From Agrypnia vestita (lineage: Eukaryota; Arthropoda; Insecta; Trichoptera; Phryganeidae): DNA of 64,000 nucleotides. Position 1 is the first letter of the stretch, and every line of letters begins with the position of its first letter. Shown here one piece after another: positions 11,032 through 22,173 of the stretch. Made by a program: the position numbers and the translations under genes. Below the pieces are notes generated by a model. The model was not told where the DNA came from. It saw nothing but the letters and a program-made list of their open reading frames with translations, and searched no databases. The stretch covers positions 124,001 to 188,000 of the forward strand of contig JADDOH010001521.1 of NCBI GenBank assembly GCA_016648135.1, read 5' to 3'.

Positions 11032-11167
11032 AGCAGTTAGAAGCCTCAACAACCGGCGAGCTTGCATGCGAAGATGTGTGAATGTGGATGAAGCGAGAGT
11101 TGTATGTCAGGAAAGAAGAGTGTGGCGCTCTATCCTCTCTGCCTACCCCTACGAGGAAACGGCGTGA
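11032..11167 (+). pseudogene. LINE C-terminus (ACMRRC family)
   Basis: Reads AVRSLNNRRACMRRCVNVDE then AR.VCQERRVWRSILSAYP to a stop, the C-terminal end of the non-LTR ORF also seen on the minus strand at 34034, 8040 and 8865. This is the least damaged copy over these residues but is cut off upstream. Confidence 0.65.
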
Positions 11168-12035
11168 TGGTAAGTTAGTTATTTAGTTTAGATTTTATTT
11201 CTGTCAGTATCTATGAGTTTTAATTCTTATCATGAAATTCGATAATCAGCGTAGATTTTTACAACTTAAAGCTTGGTACGTCATTAATATATTATTTAAT
11301 TTTGTCTTTATTTTAATTTAAATAATAACTTCTACCGCGCGTACAAGAATAATTTTTTAATGTATATTAGGTAAGTATTACTCAATAAAATCAGTAAGCA
11401 ATTCTGGTACCAACTTTCAGTACCCATTTTGAAGCTGAAGCTGAAACGAAGAAATATTTCAACATTCCAAGTTTGAAAGGCTTTCTGTGAAGTACTCGGA
11501 ATCATAAATTTGAATTATTTTACTTAGGAAACGGTTAAAAACAATGGAATATCATTGCTTCGTGACGTCATCAGAGGGGAAGTTATTAATTAGCGGGCTA
11601 AATTGGTTTCAATTATCATTCTCCGATATTTCAATTTTGTTTATTGAATCAGTTTTCAATTTAAATAGATAAAGGTATTTATTAGTTGTTTTATTTTACG
11701 GATTATTTAGTCTTTGGCGGTCATAACATCATGGTTTAATATCACAAAAATGAAATATACAAAAATGCGTTCACGAACTTTTGGAAATTTTAAATAATCT
11801 AAAGCGTATTTAATCCAAATTAAACAATTAACTCAATGACGTATCAGCTATATACCATTTATTTAAATTGAGACTATAATTAAAAAATGAGACTATAATT
11901 ACAAAAATATTTAAAAAAATTATGGAGTATATTTGGACAGCAAGCTTAACTATAATAATAACATTGAAATAATTACAATAGCCAGATTGGGATGTATTTT
12001 TAGAATAGGTAAAGATTTGAAAAACCCCAAAAAAA
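11168..12035. other. unassigned AT-rich DNA
   Basis: Holds the inverted partner (11288-11350) of 3660-3722. Nothing else recognised. Confidence 0.35.
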
Positions 12036-12640
12036 TTGTCAGATGTATACTGTAGTTTGTCCCCGTTATTTGGAACTCACAATATTAGGTATATATTTAT
12101 AAATAACATTGAACTTATTCAGCGTAAGTACATATTTTTAAAGGGATTGATTTACCGTAATATTGTTGTTTCTCTTCTTCTCTTCTCTTCTCCCTTCTCT
12201 ACCGTCTCTAGCTTCTAGACGCAAATGCCTAGATACAAAGTTTCTTCATAATATATTAAATAATAATGTGAATTATCCTGATTTATTACCATGTATTGAT
12301 TTAAACAGGTATGCCAACCTGTCGTTTACGATATACAACTCTTTTCCGACCCAAAAAATATATAAACTTAGACCGCAAAAAAGCTCAGTTATCAGTAGAA
12401 TCATAAATTTATTATTGCAATATGAGAATTTCCTTGGCATAGACTTATCCGTAAATTTTTAAGCAAAGTAAAGCACAAAGTATATTCTTAAGCAAAATCT
12501 TCATAGACTTGAAACCAACGTACAACGCACAAGTAAACACACCCACCCACACATACACACACATACACACGTACATGCTAAACACATCACCTAATTAATG
12601 GATGTGTGGAATAGATATTGTTCAAATGCTTCAATATTTT
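12036..12640 (+). pseudogene. jockey/CR1-like LINE, reverse-transcriptase C-terminus and 3' UTR
   Basis: Two plus frames joined by a frameshift near 12170. The first carries SPLFGTHNIRYIFINNIELI QRK, typical of the region after the palm of jockey-type polymerases. The second carries SRRKCLDTKFLHNILNNNV, then a C-terminal Y.L.P...S.ISRIINL block ending at 12462. A CA-rich 3' UTR follows (12540-12575) and ends near 'catgcattgtaagctt'. A diverged second copy with the same layout is at 23690-24340. 5' truncated. Confidence 0.7.
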
Positions 12641-13315
12641 TCTGTGTAAAACATTTTCATGCATTGTAAGCTTCAATTCGAATAATTAATTAAAAAAGTC
12701 ATGAAACTAAAATTAATTTCAATAAATAAATGTATCTCAAAATGAAAATTTCGTATCCACAAAGTATATTTTTAAAAAACACTTTTTGTAAAAACGATCT
12801 CTTTAGAATGTTGACATTCGATCTATTCCAGTTTACATAGCAATTTTGTAATATTTACATTTGAATATATCTACACGCCCGAGTCTTGGGCACCCAATAA
12901 GAAAAATGAAAATTCAATGCAATCTTCTCACATATAGATTTTGTAGTTCAGAATGAAAACGGGAAAAGCTCGTACGAAACAATCACAAATTACACACAGA
13001 GTTACAGTTCAATCAAACTTTGTCCAAGCAATTAAGGGATGATACCACCTTGACATTGTCGAAGAATTTTTTTTGCTTTATTTACTTGCAGTTCTTAAAA
13101 CAAATCATCATAAATCATCACTCATTCAAAAATGAAAACTAAATGAATGAGTTAAGGCAATTTGGAGCAAGCATGATAGGTGAATTTTTACCAATTTTAT
13201 CATTCTTTGGCGTTCTTATCAGAACTCTCCTTTTCATACTGGTGGAGAACACTCTATTTGGCTTATATTGTTTAACATTTTGTACACATTTTACTGATAT
13301 CACTACCTATGATAT
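12641..13315. other. unassigned AT-rich DNA
   Basis: No recognisable feature. The 82-codon plus frame at 13143 overlaps the end of the LTR and has no family signal. Confidence 0.35.
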
Positions 13316-13790
13316 TGTCACGGGTCGTGGACGAAGTCATTTACCACGAAATAAGCTTAACGCTATTCTATTAAGTCACACTATTTCGTAAGCTATCACT
13401 CGTGTATGAATACTTTATTATCGCTGAGAATACTTTACTTAACATTCGCTAGAATATTTCATCTTGTGTCGCTTATAATAATCGCATTTATTTATCTCGC
13501 CACTTTGGTTAGAACTCGCTCAAATTATTCCACGACTGACCACGTCGGTCATCATTCGCGGCACACTTCGCATCGATTGAAATATCAAAACAAAACTTTC
13601 TCTCTCGCACGACGCGGTGCTGCCTTATTTATATACGTGATACGCTGTTTTTTCTAATCGCCTAGATTATGTATTCTGTTCCTTTTTAGTGTTTAGGAGA
13701 AGGTTGCTTTTCCCGAAGGTTGTAGACATTTGTAGACTGTTCTAGAGCCTTCCACAGTGTTCCTCTAAGGTGATATATTAAAAGGGATTC
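13316..13790 (-). repeat. solo-LTR-like repeat, reverse
   Basis: On the minus strand it shares with 50650-51440 and 38930-39640: 'ctgtggaaggctctagaa.agt' near the start, 'gcgagataaataaa' in the middle, 'acgagtgata..ttacgaaatagtgt' and an end in CGTGACA. TATATAAATAAGGCA (about 13623-13638) is a plausible promoter TATA. No internal retroelement genes adjoin it, so it is called a solo LTR. Superfamily not determined. Confidence 0.55.
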
Positions 13791-14079
13791 CGATCGTGCG
13801 TTAATTTCTCCGAATTCTATAATCACGTTACACACATTTTTTTGATAAATTTTTAGTTTTTGCTTACCTGAATTCTCAACTTGAAAATTATTTTCTGATT
13901 CTGAAACTGATATCATTTGTACAAAGAGAATCCCTTTTTTCGATTTGCTACACCATGGATATTACATCATTTAACAAGAGTTCCGTAAAGGGGCTTTAGC
14001 GGGATACTACATAACTCCGCCATTTTGAAATTGCAAAAGTAGATTTTTAATGAAAATTATAAATAAATTTAATTATAAT

Positions 14080-14525
14080 GAATTATATAAGTTTCACGGA
14101 GACAAAGCTATTTGTATAAAAAAAGTATACGAAAGATTTTTTTAGGGTAGCCCAGTACTTATGACCTGTATGAGTGATCACGTTATATAATGTAACGCTC
14201 GTCAATTCCATCATAATAAGATCCACATTATCAAATTTTTTATGTTGTATATATTTTCTAAATCAGTTTTCTTCCTTTATTCAAATGGATTATGTATTAT
14301 TCAAATTTCTATGTTCCTTCCCACGACATACATTTTGTAGCTGGTAATGATACATCTATACTTATAATGTGCGGATGTTCTTACGGTGGAATAGATGAAC
14401 GTTATTAAGTATAACTATGAAGTGATCCCTTAAGGCAGCTCATAAGTTTTGGGCCGCGCTATAAAGTCTTTCATGCACGTTTCTCATATAAACAGCTTCG
14501 TTTCTGTAAGACTTCTATAATTTAT
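14080..14525. mobile_element. MITE-A, near full length
   Basis: Inverted ends: 'aagtttcacggagacaaagctatttgtat' on the left; 'atataaacagcttcgtttctgtaagactt' on the right. Subterminal blocks 'acctgtatgagtgatcac' and 'aagtgatcccttaaggcagctcataag' also mirror each other. Relatives lie at 21230, 27000, 43435, 49930 and 58200. No coding sequence. Confidence 0.6.
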
Positions 14526-14770
14526 TGAGGGTGAGGAGGTTAGAATAGTGGCAGAGGATGTTGAAATGAGATGCAGAGAGTGATTGGCCAAAGTCGATTT
14601 AGTGATGACGATTTAATACCGTAAGATGAGTAGTGAAGATGAAAGGGTAAGATCAAATGGATGAGTGGTGCTGGGATGAACTACACGCAAACTATAAGAA
14701 TCTTTTCAGTGCGGTTTTCATAACCAGGAGATTATGAATGGCTGTAAAAACTTGAGAACACTCTAAGTCA
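14526..14770. repeat. degraded repeat shared with 54780-54990
   Basis: Shared blocks: 'gtcgattta.tgacgat..tt.aatac.gtaag.tgagta.tg' and 'agtggtgct...at...ta...aa.aat.cttttca'. Probably an old LINE 3' region. Orientation unsure. Confidence 0.35.
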
Positions 14771-15130
14771 AAATCCATTATCTAAAAAAATCCTTTATTT
14801 TTTCTTAAAAAACTCATGATCTTCTTATACAGTCTTCAAGTGCTAGATATACATGTAACTGATATATATTTTGAACGTAACATTTACATATTTTGTCAAA
14901 CGATCTCTTTTAGTGATCCCAAGTGTATATAAAGTTATTTCAAGTGACATGGTGTTACACACAACTGTCTGGATCGATAGCCTAGTGCTTTCCTTCGCTG
15001 TGCTGTTTCGCACTAATAGGCGGTACCAATGGAGTGACTTCTGTATTTATCAGGGGCGTGCGGTACGTATATACTTCGATTATCCTGTGTATGGCGATGT
15101 TGTTCAAGTAAGCTGGGCGGCAATTCGTTA
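14771..15130. other. unassigned DNA
   Basis: An 86-codon frame (14871-15131) lacks protein features. Nothing else seen. Confidence 0.3.
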
Positions 15131-15725
15131 ACTCCTGTGTGTTGGTGGTGTAACATAGGTCTACATATCATAGAAAATATGAAATATCTACCCTTTAGTA
15201 TTTGCAAAAACTAAAACGTCAAATTTTCATACCAAAATGACTAAATAAAACTGTTACAAATGTACGGATTTAAGTAAAAATATTTATTCATTACTCTCGT
15301 ATTTTCGGCCAGTGTGTAAAAGAAAGCAGAATATTGCACGTCGCAGTTAAATCGACCAAGAAATAGCACAATACCACACGTTTAATGTAGGACAGAAATG
15401 GAGGTTGCTTGTGTTTCGGTAAAAGAGAAAACAATATCGAAAGAGCACGGTAGAATCGCGTAACACGTGTTAGACAAAGACGGACTGCAGTCATCGCGTC
15501 GATGAATTTAGTTGGTAATGATACGTAGGCGTGAGCGCACGCAAATTCGACATGCCATGATTTTATCGTAATTCACTAAAATAATGCAAATATGTATGTT
15601 TATCTTACATAATTATATAAAGGGACCTTTAAAACGTCTAATCTGTATTGAAAAAATTTTTTACCTCATATTAAAAACTATGTCAATTTTTAATCATGTA
15701 ACACTGTGTTACACCACCGTTACCG
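15131..15725 (-). mobile_element. element C copy 1 (non-autonomous DNA transposon)
   Basis: Bounded by ggtggtgtaaca (15143) and tgttacaccacc (about 15707), inverted ends of 12 bases. About 570 bases of interior are collinear in reverse with 47469-48125, including 'cgtattttcggccagtgtgta', 'cacgtgttagacaaagac' and 'atgcaaatatgtatgtttatcttac'. Open frames in the two copies are in different frames and are not conserved. Confidence 0.6.
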
Positions 15726-15899
15726 AAGGTATTTTTTAGCACTCTCTTTAAAGATTTAAAGATTGCGTTCATAAAAAACACATAAAATTGAAACAATCTT
15801 CAGGATAATTCAGAAATTTTCGAATTTGCGGAACTTTTAATTAATTTTGTTCACGTTTGATAATAATCCAGGGCTACAAATTTTACAAAAAAACGTAAT

Positions 15900-16180
15900 A
15901 GATTTGTGACTTGACAATCTGGAAGCATTAGAAATTAATAAAGCTTATAAAAATTCTAGCCAAATAATAAATAAATTTTTCCTATAAATAAAAAAGTTCC
16001 TTCTCTCTTCGCTTTATTCCTTCACTTTCCTTCCCCCTACCTAGTTGACATTCTGTTCCAAGCTGATTTTCTTTACCTGTGTAAATGTCTGTACTAAAAT
16101 TAGTCTGTATTATTATATTGTACTGATAAGGTTGAGACCAACCGAAACTAGTGATGAATTATTATTATTGAAGTTATAAC
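15900..16180 (+). mobile_element. Penelope-like element 3' end
   Basis: Coding tail LDNLEALEINKAYKNSSQII to a stop at 15987, then a pyrimidine/proline-type non-coding stretch, then a hammerhead-like motif (16119-16152). Same order as the other PLE copies. 5' truncated. Confidence 0.6.
16119..16152 (+). ncRNA. hammerhead-like motif
   Basis: CTGATAA, perfect stem II GGTTG-AGA-CCAACC, GAAAC-TA-GT, then G. G8 is replaced by A and the cleavage base is G, both expected to abolish activity. Confidence 0.45.
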
Positions 16181-16984
16181 AATTTTTATGTAATTTATAT
16201 CTTGACTCATTAAAAATCATGGATTTGTTCAACTGTTGCACATAGTTTAATATTTATGAACCTTAAAAATGTTTTCTGAACCGTTAAAAGTGATGTGGAT
16301 GACTACTACTAAATAAATAATTATTTATATTTAAAGATTCGAGATTATTTAACTCCCTCCTGCACAGCGGAAGAAATTGTATCGGAAAAGAAATACAGTT
16401 AATTATATGAGCCTGCTGAATTTCTTATCCATAAAAGGTGATTTCATAGATACTTGATTATAAAACGATTAACGTATTTTATGCTCGAAGGAATGTGGGT
16501 ATTTGAACTCCCTAGAATTTAAATACTGCAACCGCTGTACTAGATCGGTCCGCTGCAGTGCCAATATAAGATCGGCTGCTGGTCTGGTCTCTCGCTTTCC
16601 CTGTCGGCCGGTCCGGTAAGATAGACATTTGACTGGAGCGCCGTCAGATGTCTCCAGGTGTCCGCCTAACCACAATGTTTATGGAATACTATATCATGGG
16701 TGAAGATCCATGGTATTCCCTTGCATTCCATATTCCCTTAAATTACACTGACAAAAAATGCTTAAACGAATAATGAAAGCTGAAGGAAATAAAACCATGA
16801 GAGAGTTCTTACTAAGAGTTTCTTCACATTAAAAGCACATTTTTTATAAAATCTTAGTTTTCGACTTTATGAAAATTTGAAAATATCATATCTCATGAAG
16901 AAAATTATCCTTTAAGATAAAAATTAACGTGGTAGCCAATTTCACAATGAAAAAAGGCAACATTCGAATGTTTTTGCTGCTTTT
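16181..16984. other. unassigned, possible tRNA-derived remnant
   Basis: 16485-16680 is GC-elevated. On the minus strand it has a weak A-box/B-box pair (ctagtacagcggttgcag ... gggagttcaaatacc), so a degraded SINE is possible. Evidence is thin. Confidence 0.25.
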
Positions 16985-17345
16985 GTGTCTCATAGCCAGT
17001 AGAAAAACTTAGAGGGAGTCATTTTCATTTAATTTTTAATAGAACATATTATTTACACTTTGAGTGAAATGTCAACAGTTAATGGCGATTTGCGACATCA
17101 AAGTTTGCAATTATTCAATAATTCTGACCTATAATTTTTTTTTTTTTTAAAACTTTAGCGTATCACGAAAGTATTTAACTTATATTGAATTTTAAAGATT
17201 TATTCGCTTTGATACAAATCAAATAAAATTAATAAAATTGTACAGAGATTGAAATTAGATTTTTTTAACATCAAAACGAATAATTTCTTAATATTTGATA
17301 TAAATTACTTTCATCGTAGTCCAAGGTCTTACAAAAGATAAACCA
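16985..17345. repeat. mariner-type MITE fragment
   Basis: Starts tgtctcatagccagtagaaaaa, like the MITE at 38354, and contains 'gatacaaatcaaataaaattaat...tggat' and 'ttactttcatcgtagtccaa', like the interior at 42378-42874. The right terminus is not recognisable. Confidence 0.35.
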
Positions 17346-17389
17346 AAAAGTTTGGAAATAAAAACAAGCTTTGATTTCGCTTGTTATCA

Positions 17390-17557
17390 TATTTACGCAT
17401 CAACAGGCTAAGAGGCCTAATTTATGAAGCGAAATACATCACAAAAACACCCACGCTTGATTAAATCACATAGATTAATTATTGTGATCTGACCAGAAAT
17501 CCAACCAGAAATCCTCGGCGTGAGTCGCTAGTGTCATGCCTACTAGGCTACGAGAGC
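17390..17557 (-). repeat. SINE-B, reverse copy
   Basis: Minus strand matches 19169-19350: A-box cctagtaggcatgacactag, a B-box damaged by a small duplication (ccaaccagaaatcc), then 'gatcacaata', 'gggtgtttttgtgatg' and 'ggcctcttagcctgttgatgcg'. tRNA-derived non-autonomous retroposon. Confidence 0.65.
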
Positions 17558-17613
17558 TTATCTTTTTAATTGTTGACATTTTGCCTACAGGGTACAGAAA
17601 ATTTTTTATTCAA

Positions 17614-17983
17614 TCTATACATATAAAACTTAATGTATGTTTGTCTGTTCTTTGTACAAATCTACACCGTTTGTCCGATTCGATTCAAATTTTGCATACT
17701 TTTGCTTTAGGACCCGGCGGGTAACATAGCCAATATTTCTATTTTTTACCCCTTCCCCTATTCCTGATATATTTTCGATGCAAATCTGTACCATTCGACC
17801 GATCGGACTCAAAATTTGCAAACTTATTCTTTAGGACCCGGCGGGTAACATAGGTTACATTTCCTCCTTCCCCTTTTTCCCTCTCCTTCCCCTCCACCTA
17901 ATACATTTTCGATGCAAATCTATATCGTTCGCATTGAACCTTTGTTTCACTCCACAAATTTATTTTCAACTTAATCCAGCTAG
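17614..17983 (+). mobile_element. non-autonomous Helitron-like element
   Basis: Begins A|TCTATACATATAAAA and ends CTAG|T, matching Helitron end rules (insertion between A and T). I see no convincing 3' hairpin, which weakens the call. Inside, two tandem units each read 'caaatct..accgtt.g.ccgat' then 'ctttaggacccggcgggtaa'. Related copies: 1850-2107 (-), 6719-6765. Confidence 0.5.
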
Positions 17984-19168
17984 TATTGAATAAAACTAAA
18001 CCACCCCAAAGATTTTGATGTACGATTAAAAAATAAATAAAAGGACTTTAAAAATATATGATAAAAATGTTTGGTTGTAGCTTAATAAATGCACATTAAT
18101 AATGATGTGATTTATTGTGTGACAAAAACAAAAACGATACAAAAAAAGTGACAAAAAAAAAATACAAATTAATGATGCGAAGTGAAATCCCGCTGCGAGG
18201 AATATTAAGCAAGGATTTTTCGCCTCTTTGACTAAATGCCTAAAAAGAGTGAATCGTTTTTTTGCTAATGAGTTGCTTTGTCACCGTTCTTTACGGAAGT
18301 GTTTTTAGCTATTTCCTGAACAGACTACACGAATAACAGGAAAAGCTCACTGGGTCTGGCGCTTGTTTTTTTTATGTGCAACATTCCTTCAAAACAAAGA
18401 GGTAAAAACTTCTGAACTTCCCGACGCCTGTGAATTAATTTAAATGTAAATCTTTAGAGCGTACCTAGGTATATGAAAAAAAATCAATTTGTCTGTAATG
18501 TGGCTTAAAAGAACGTGCACGTGAAATAGAAAACTAGTATAGTACTCGTGGATATTGTAATGAATTGAGTTTAATTATAATTATAAATTTTACTATTCGA
18601 ATTTCGAGAGTATCAGAATCTCTCGTCGACTGGTATTAAAATGACCACAGTCAAATATATATTTTTGTACGTGGATCAGTTGGAAATGAAAATAATTCAT
18701 TGATTTGTTACTAACAAAATGATCTAAAATTACTGGTATAAAGATGGTTGTAACGAGAATATTGCGAGGAGGGGAGAAGAGTTAGTAAAAGCAAAATTAT
18801 TAATCAAATCAATACCGAGTTCAAATTTATTTTAATTTCTCAACTTTCATATTTACATATTTTATTTTATTTTATTTATTTTTTTACTCGCGACGCAATG
18901 GTTTTATTGGTGCATAAATTAAAATAATAATTGTTATCCAAGATGTGGTTCGCGAATTCAGAAAAGTTAATATTAGTTATTTTTCATCCATTTATTAACT
19001 AACCATCATATTGTCGTTAAGTTAAAAGTTATGACGTTATTAAATTTTTATACGCTTTTAGTGACTAAATAATACTACAACATAATATTTTATACATAAT
19101 ATACGAGTATATATCTTTTTGTAAAAAATGCTACACGCATAAGTAAACTCATGGCTCAAATATAATAA
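17984..19168. other. unassigned AT-rich DNA
   Basis: Positions 18170-18330 are mildly GC-elevated and single-copy-looking. The rest is AT-rich without recognisable genes. Confidence 0.35.
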
Positions 19169-19350
19169 GCGGCCCTCGTTGCCCAGTGGGCATGACACTA
19201 GCTTTTCACACCGAGCCTTCCGGGTTCGATTCCGGTTAGGTCACAATAACTGTATGTACTTTACTCAAGCTTAGGTGTTTTTTTAATGCAACGACTTCAG
19301 TAATTGAGCCTATTGGCCTGTTGAAGCGCTTAAAAAAATTTAAGAAATTC
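19169..19350 (+). repeat. SINE-B, best copy
   Basis: tRNA-derived head with A-box tgcccagtgggcatgacact and B-box gggttcgattccgg, then a tRNA-unrelated body ('gtcacaataactg', 'cttaggtgttttttt', 'gcctattggcctgttgaagcg') and an A-rich end. About 180 bases. Confidence 0.7.
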
Positions 19351-19371
19351 ATAAATAAGGAAATATATTTT

Positions 19372-19812
19372 TTTTTAAGTTCTACTCTTTTAATTTTTTG
19401 AGACGCGTTTCGCCTTATGAGTGCATTATCAATCTAAATATTATAAATTCAACACCTTGTTTTTATATTAGAAAGATATGATATATAATTGTAACAATTA
19501 ATTAAGGTTTTTGAATTTCTGCACGATTCTAAGAAACAATTCTGTTCAAACACTAAAGACAAGTAACACATTATATAAGGATGGGGACAGGTTTACTAAT
19601 TGATGTAAATGTGATATTCTTGGTAAAAAATTATGTTTGCACAATAATTATAATTTTCAAACGCGGAGATTCCAGACAGCATTGTTTGTCCATTTGAAAA
19701 AATTATATCTCTTTCTTATATAAATACGAATTGTTGAATGTAAAATACTTAGATTGATAATGCCCTCATAAGGCGAAACGCGTCTCAGAAAATTAAAAAG
19801 GTAGAACTTAAA
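19372..19812. mobile_element. PLE-type foldback with two hammerhead-like relics
   Basis: Arms 19375-19440 and 19745-19810 are inverted copies over about 65 bases ('gttctac.cttttaatttt.tgagacgcgtttcgcc' and its mirror). Each arm has the hammerhead-like order TTGATAA, GCC...GGC, GAAAC-GC-GT-C: minus strand at 19398-19434, plus strand at 19752-19788. The interior of about 300 bases is AT-rich and unassigned. Confidence 0.6.
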
Positions 19813-20767
19813 ATTCAAATGTTTTTATTTGCATATGTGTGATTATGAAGTTCTTCAAACATACCTCTGAAACAATAAAAAATTAAGAAATACAGTTCAC
19901 TTGCTCAAAAATGAAGGCGTTTTATTTAATAGGGTTATTTCGACAAGATTTTTGTTTATTTTGCATTTCAACTAGTGTTAATTAATATTACTAAGTACTG
20001 GACCCGAATAATTGGTTTCCATTGTGCGGTGCATATGTTCTGGCTAATAATCCCATCTACTTCATCAATTAACCAATTGTCCTTAAGAGGGTTCGTTCCC
20101 GAATGGAAACTCGCTTCGACAGCTATTAGGTTTTAATCAAAAGGACCACGTTTGATTGTGTCGATGGCTTAGTAAATACAAAAAAATATCTACAAATTGT
20201 CAAGTTTTCAGGAGAGAGATAAATTTGTTTTTTTCAGGATTAAGGATTGATTTTTAGCTAAGAAAATGTAAAAAACAAACAAAATTTTGAAAGGTATATT
20301 AACAGCGTTAACTTTTTCAAAGAAAATTTAAAGATATTATCACATATCCAAGATCGTGGCTGTGGGAGGCAATTGAAACACTTAAAACAAATGAAACTTT
20401 TATTTACTATACAAAGTCACTAGATATTAATTTAATCGGAGCACCGAGAATCTTCCGCCAGGTATATCTGCGTAATTTATCGCGTAAGTACTCACTCGTG
20501 CCGAATGTATGTCGCTTGTTTCTCTTATCAAATCGCACCGTTCGCTTTTATCAGTGGAATATTGGAAATATATCTGCCACGCGCGTTTGTTGACGCTTTT
20601 ATACATGAATGTTAGAGTTCGCGATGCATCGAGTGTGTTATAGTTGTTTCTCATTATTTCTAGTAATTATGAGAATAGTCTAGTTGATTTCAGAATTAAT
20701 CGGACCGTTCGAGAGACTTCGAGAATGCAACTTTGAATCAATATGGGGGACATAATCGAACGAATCG
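19813..20767. other. unassigned DNA
   Basis: A 75-codon minus frame (20427-20654) has no known motif. Positions 20440-20640 have moderately raised GC. No repeat partner noticed. Confidence 0.3.
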
Positions 20768-20818
20768 TGATAGACTTTCCGAACTCACAAGAGAATTGTG
20801 AGTTCGGATAGTCTATCA
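20768..20818. repeat. hairpin (inverted repeat)
   Basis: gatagactttccgaactcac and gtgagttcggatagtctatc are inverted copies (one mismatch) around a short spacer. It lies just before a LINE fragment. Confidence 0.65.
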
Positions 20819-20865
20819 ATATATTTATAAGTCAATCAATATATATTCAGACACTCTATCAATAA

Positions 20866-21085
20866 GAATATAGCTTATTCGTACCAAACAATTGATTACA
20901 TAATCGAAGTCATCCATGTCACAAAATGCAGAACCGATGTAATGAACAGGCACACCATTACATGTCGTGTGCAATTTTCAAACTGACTGAGCGATCATGT
21001 TTGTTTGATGACAGCATTAGAACCATCGGGCAGAAGATCTCTTCCTTGTAAGGTACTCATCTCATAAATTATATGGTAAATAGAT
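20866..21085 (+). pseudogene. LINE C-terminal fragment, partner of 31153
   Basis: Nucleotide match to 31190-31422: 'attcgtaccaaacaa', 'tcacaaaatgcagaaccgatgtaa', 'aggcacaccattac', 'actgagcga', 'gcagaagatc', 'ggtactcatctcataaatt'. The reading frame is more damaged than in the partner. Confidence 0.5.
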
Positions 21086-21229
21086 CAATCTATCATGCAA
21101 TTTGGTAATAAAAGAAATAAGTCTACAGATACCTAGACGAACTACTTAAAAAAATTTCGTGATATTCTGCATATGATTTGTTAGATTACATCGCATTTGA
21201 TTTTTAAATAAGGCATGTAAATAATTTGT

Positions 21230-21510
21230 CTTAATTTAATCGTTATATGGAAAACGTGTATGGAAGTCTTTATAGGTTGGCTCAGGAACTATGACCAGCT
21301 TGAGCTGGCTTAAATGATCACTTTATATAACGCAACATTCACCAATTCCACCGTAAGAACATCCATCATCATTATCAATTTTTTGAAAGTTGTATATATT
21401 ATGTCCATTTGAAAGAACCGTACTAGAGACATCTATGGTCCTTCTTATGACATAATAAACATAAATTTCGTAGCTGATAATGATACTTCTATATTTTCAC
21501 AGTGTTGTTT
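21230..21510. mobile_element. MITE-A, left half
   Basis: Carries 'gtatggaagtctttatagg', 'tggcttaaatgatcacttta', 'aacattcaccaattccaccg' and 'tttgaaagttgtatatatt', shared with 14080, 27000 and 43435. The right inverted end is missing. Confidence 0.55.
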
Positions 21511-21981
21511 TTATGTATACACTATATTCTTCCGAATTATTTTAAGTATGCACTAGAATACGCCTGAAAATTATTATTTCCAATTTATTAATTCATTTTA
21601 CAGACCAGTTAATATTTTTAACCATACATATTTTTCACTTTCACTCTGTGGGTAAAATCTTGTAATTGTGTTCTCAGATTATACATATAAAAATATATTC
21701 TTAATTTAATCCTTTAGAAATGAAATAATGAAAAAAGAAGAAGATTATTTTACATGAATTTAAAAACATGCAAGCAGCAAGCAATTTTAACAAAGCATGT
21801 GATAAAAGAACCACTTTTGAACGAACAGTATACCGTTTGTTCGAAATAGATAAAGCTCAAAAAAGTACGATGTAAAGTGTTACTATTTTAGTGTTAAAAA
21901 TAACAAATTGAACCTGTAAGTAGAAGGAAACACATAAAAAACAAAAGTCGCCATTTTTTGATGCAGAGAATCCGTGATAAC
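21511..21981. other. unassigned AT-rich DNA
   Basis: Nothing recognised. Confidence 0.3.
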
Positions 21982-22173
21982 GAGTAGCTTGTAAGTCTTG
22001 TGGTTAGGACTCTCGCCTCCTGATCCAAAGGTCGCAGGTTCGAACATCACTCCAGACCAGCAAGTTAGTCCTATTTTCATAGCACAAGCGTTTAGCTTAG
22101 TTTGAAAATAGTAAGAATATTGGTGTTAAACGTATTCCGAGTTCGCATCTCTATTTTTATTAAAAAAAAAAAC
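21982..22173 (+). repeat. SINE-A
   Basis: tRNA-derived head with A-box cttgtggttaggactctcgc and B-box aggttcgaacatcactcc, then the body 'gaccagcaagttagtcctat', 'catagcacaagcgtttagct' and an A-run end. Good match to 34452-34638. The minus-strand open frame across it is a by-product. Confidence 0.75.

Noticed and set aside
15291..15494. Minus-strand ORF in element C
   Set aside because: The second copy of element C (47469-48125) has its longest frame in a different register, so coding is not conserved.
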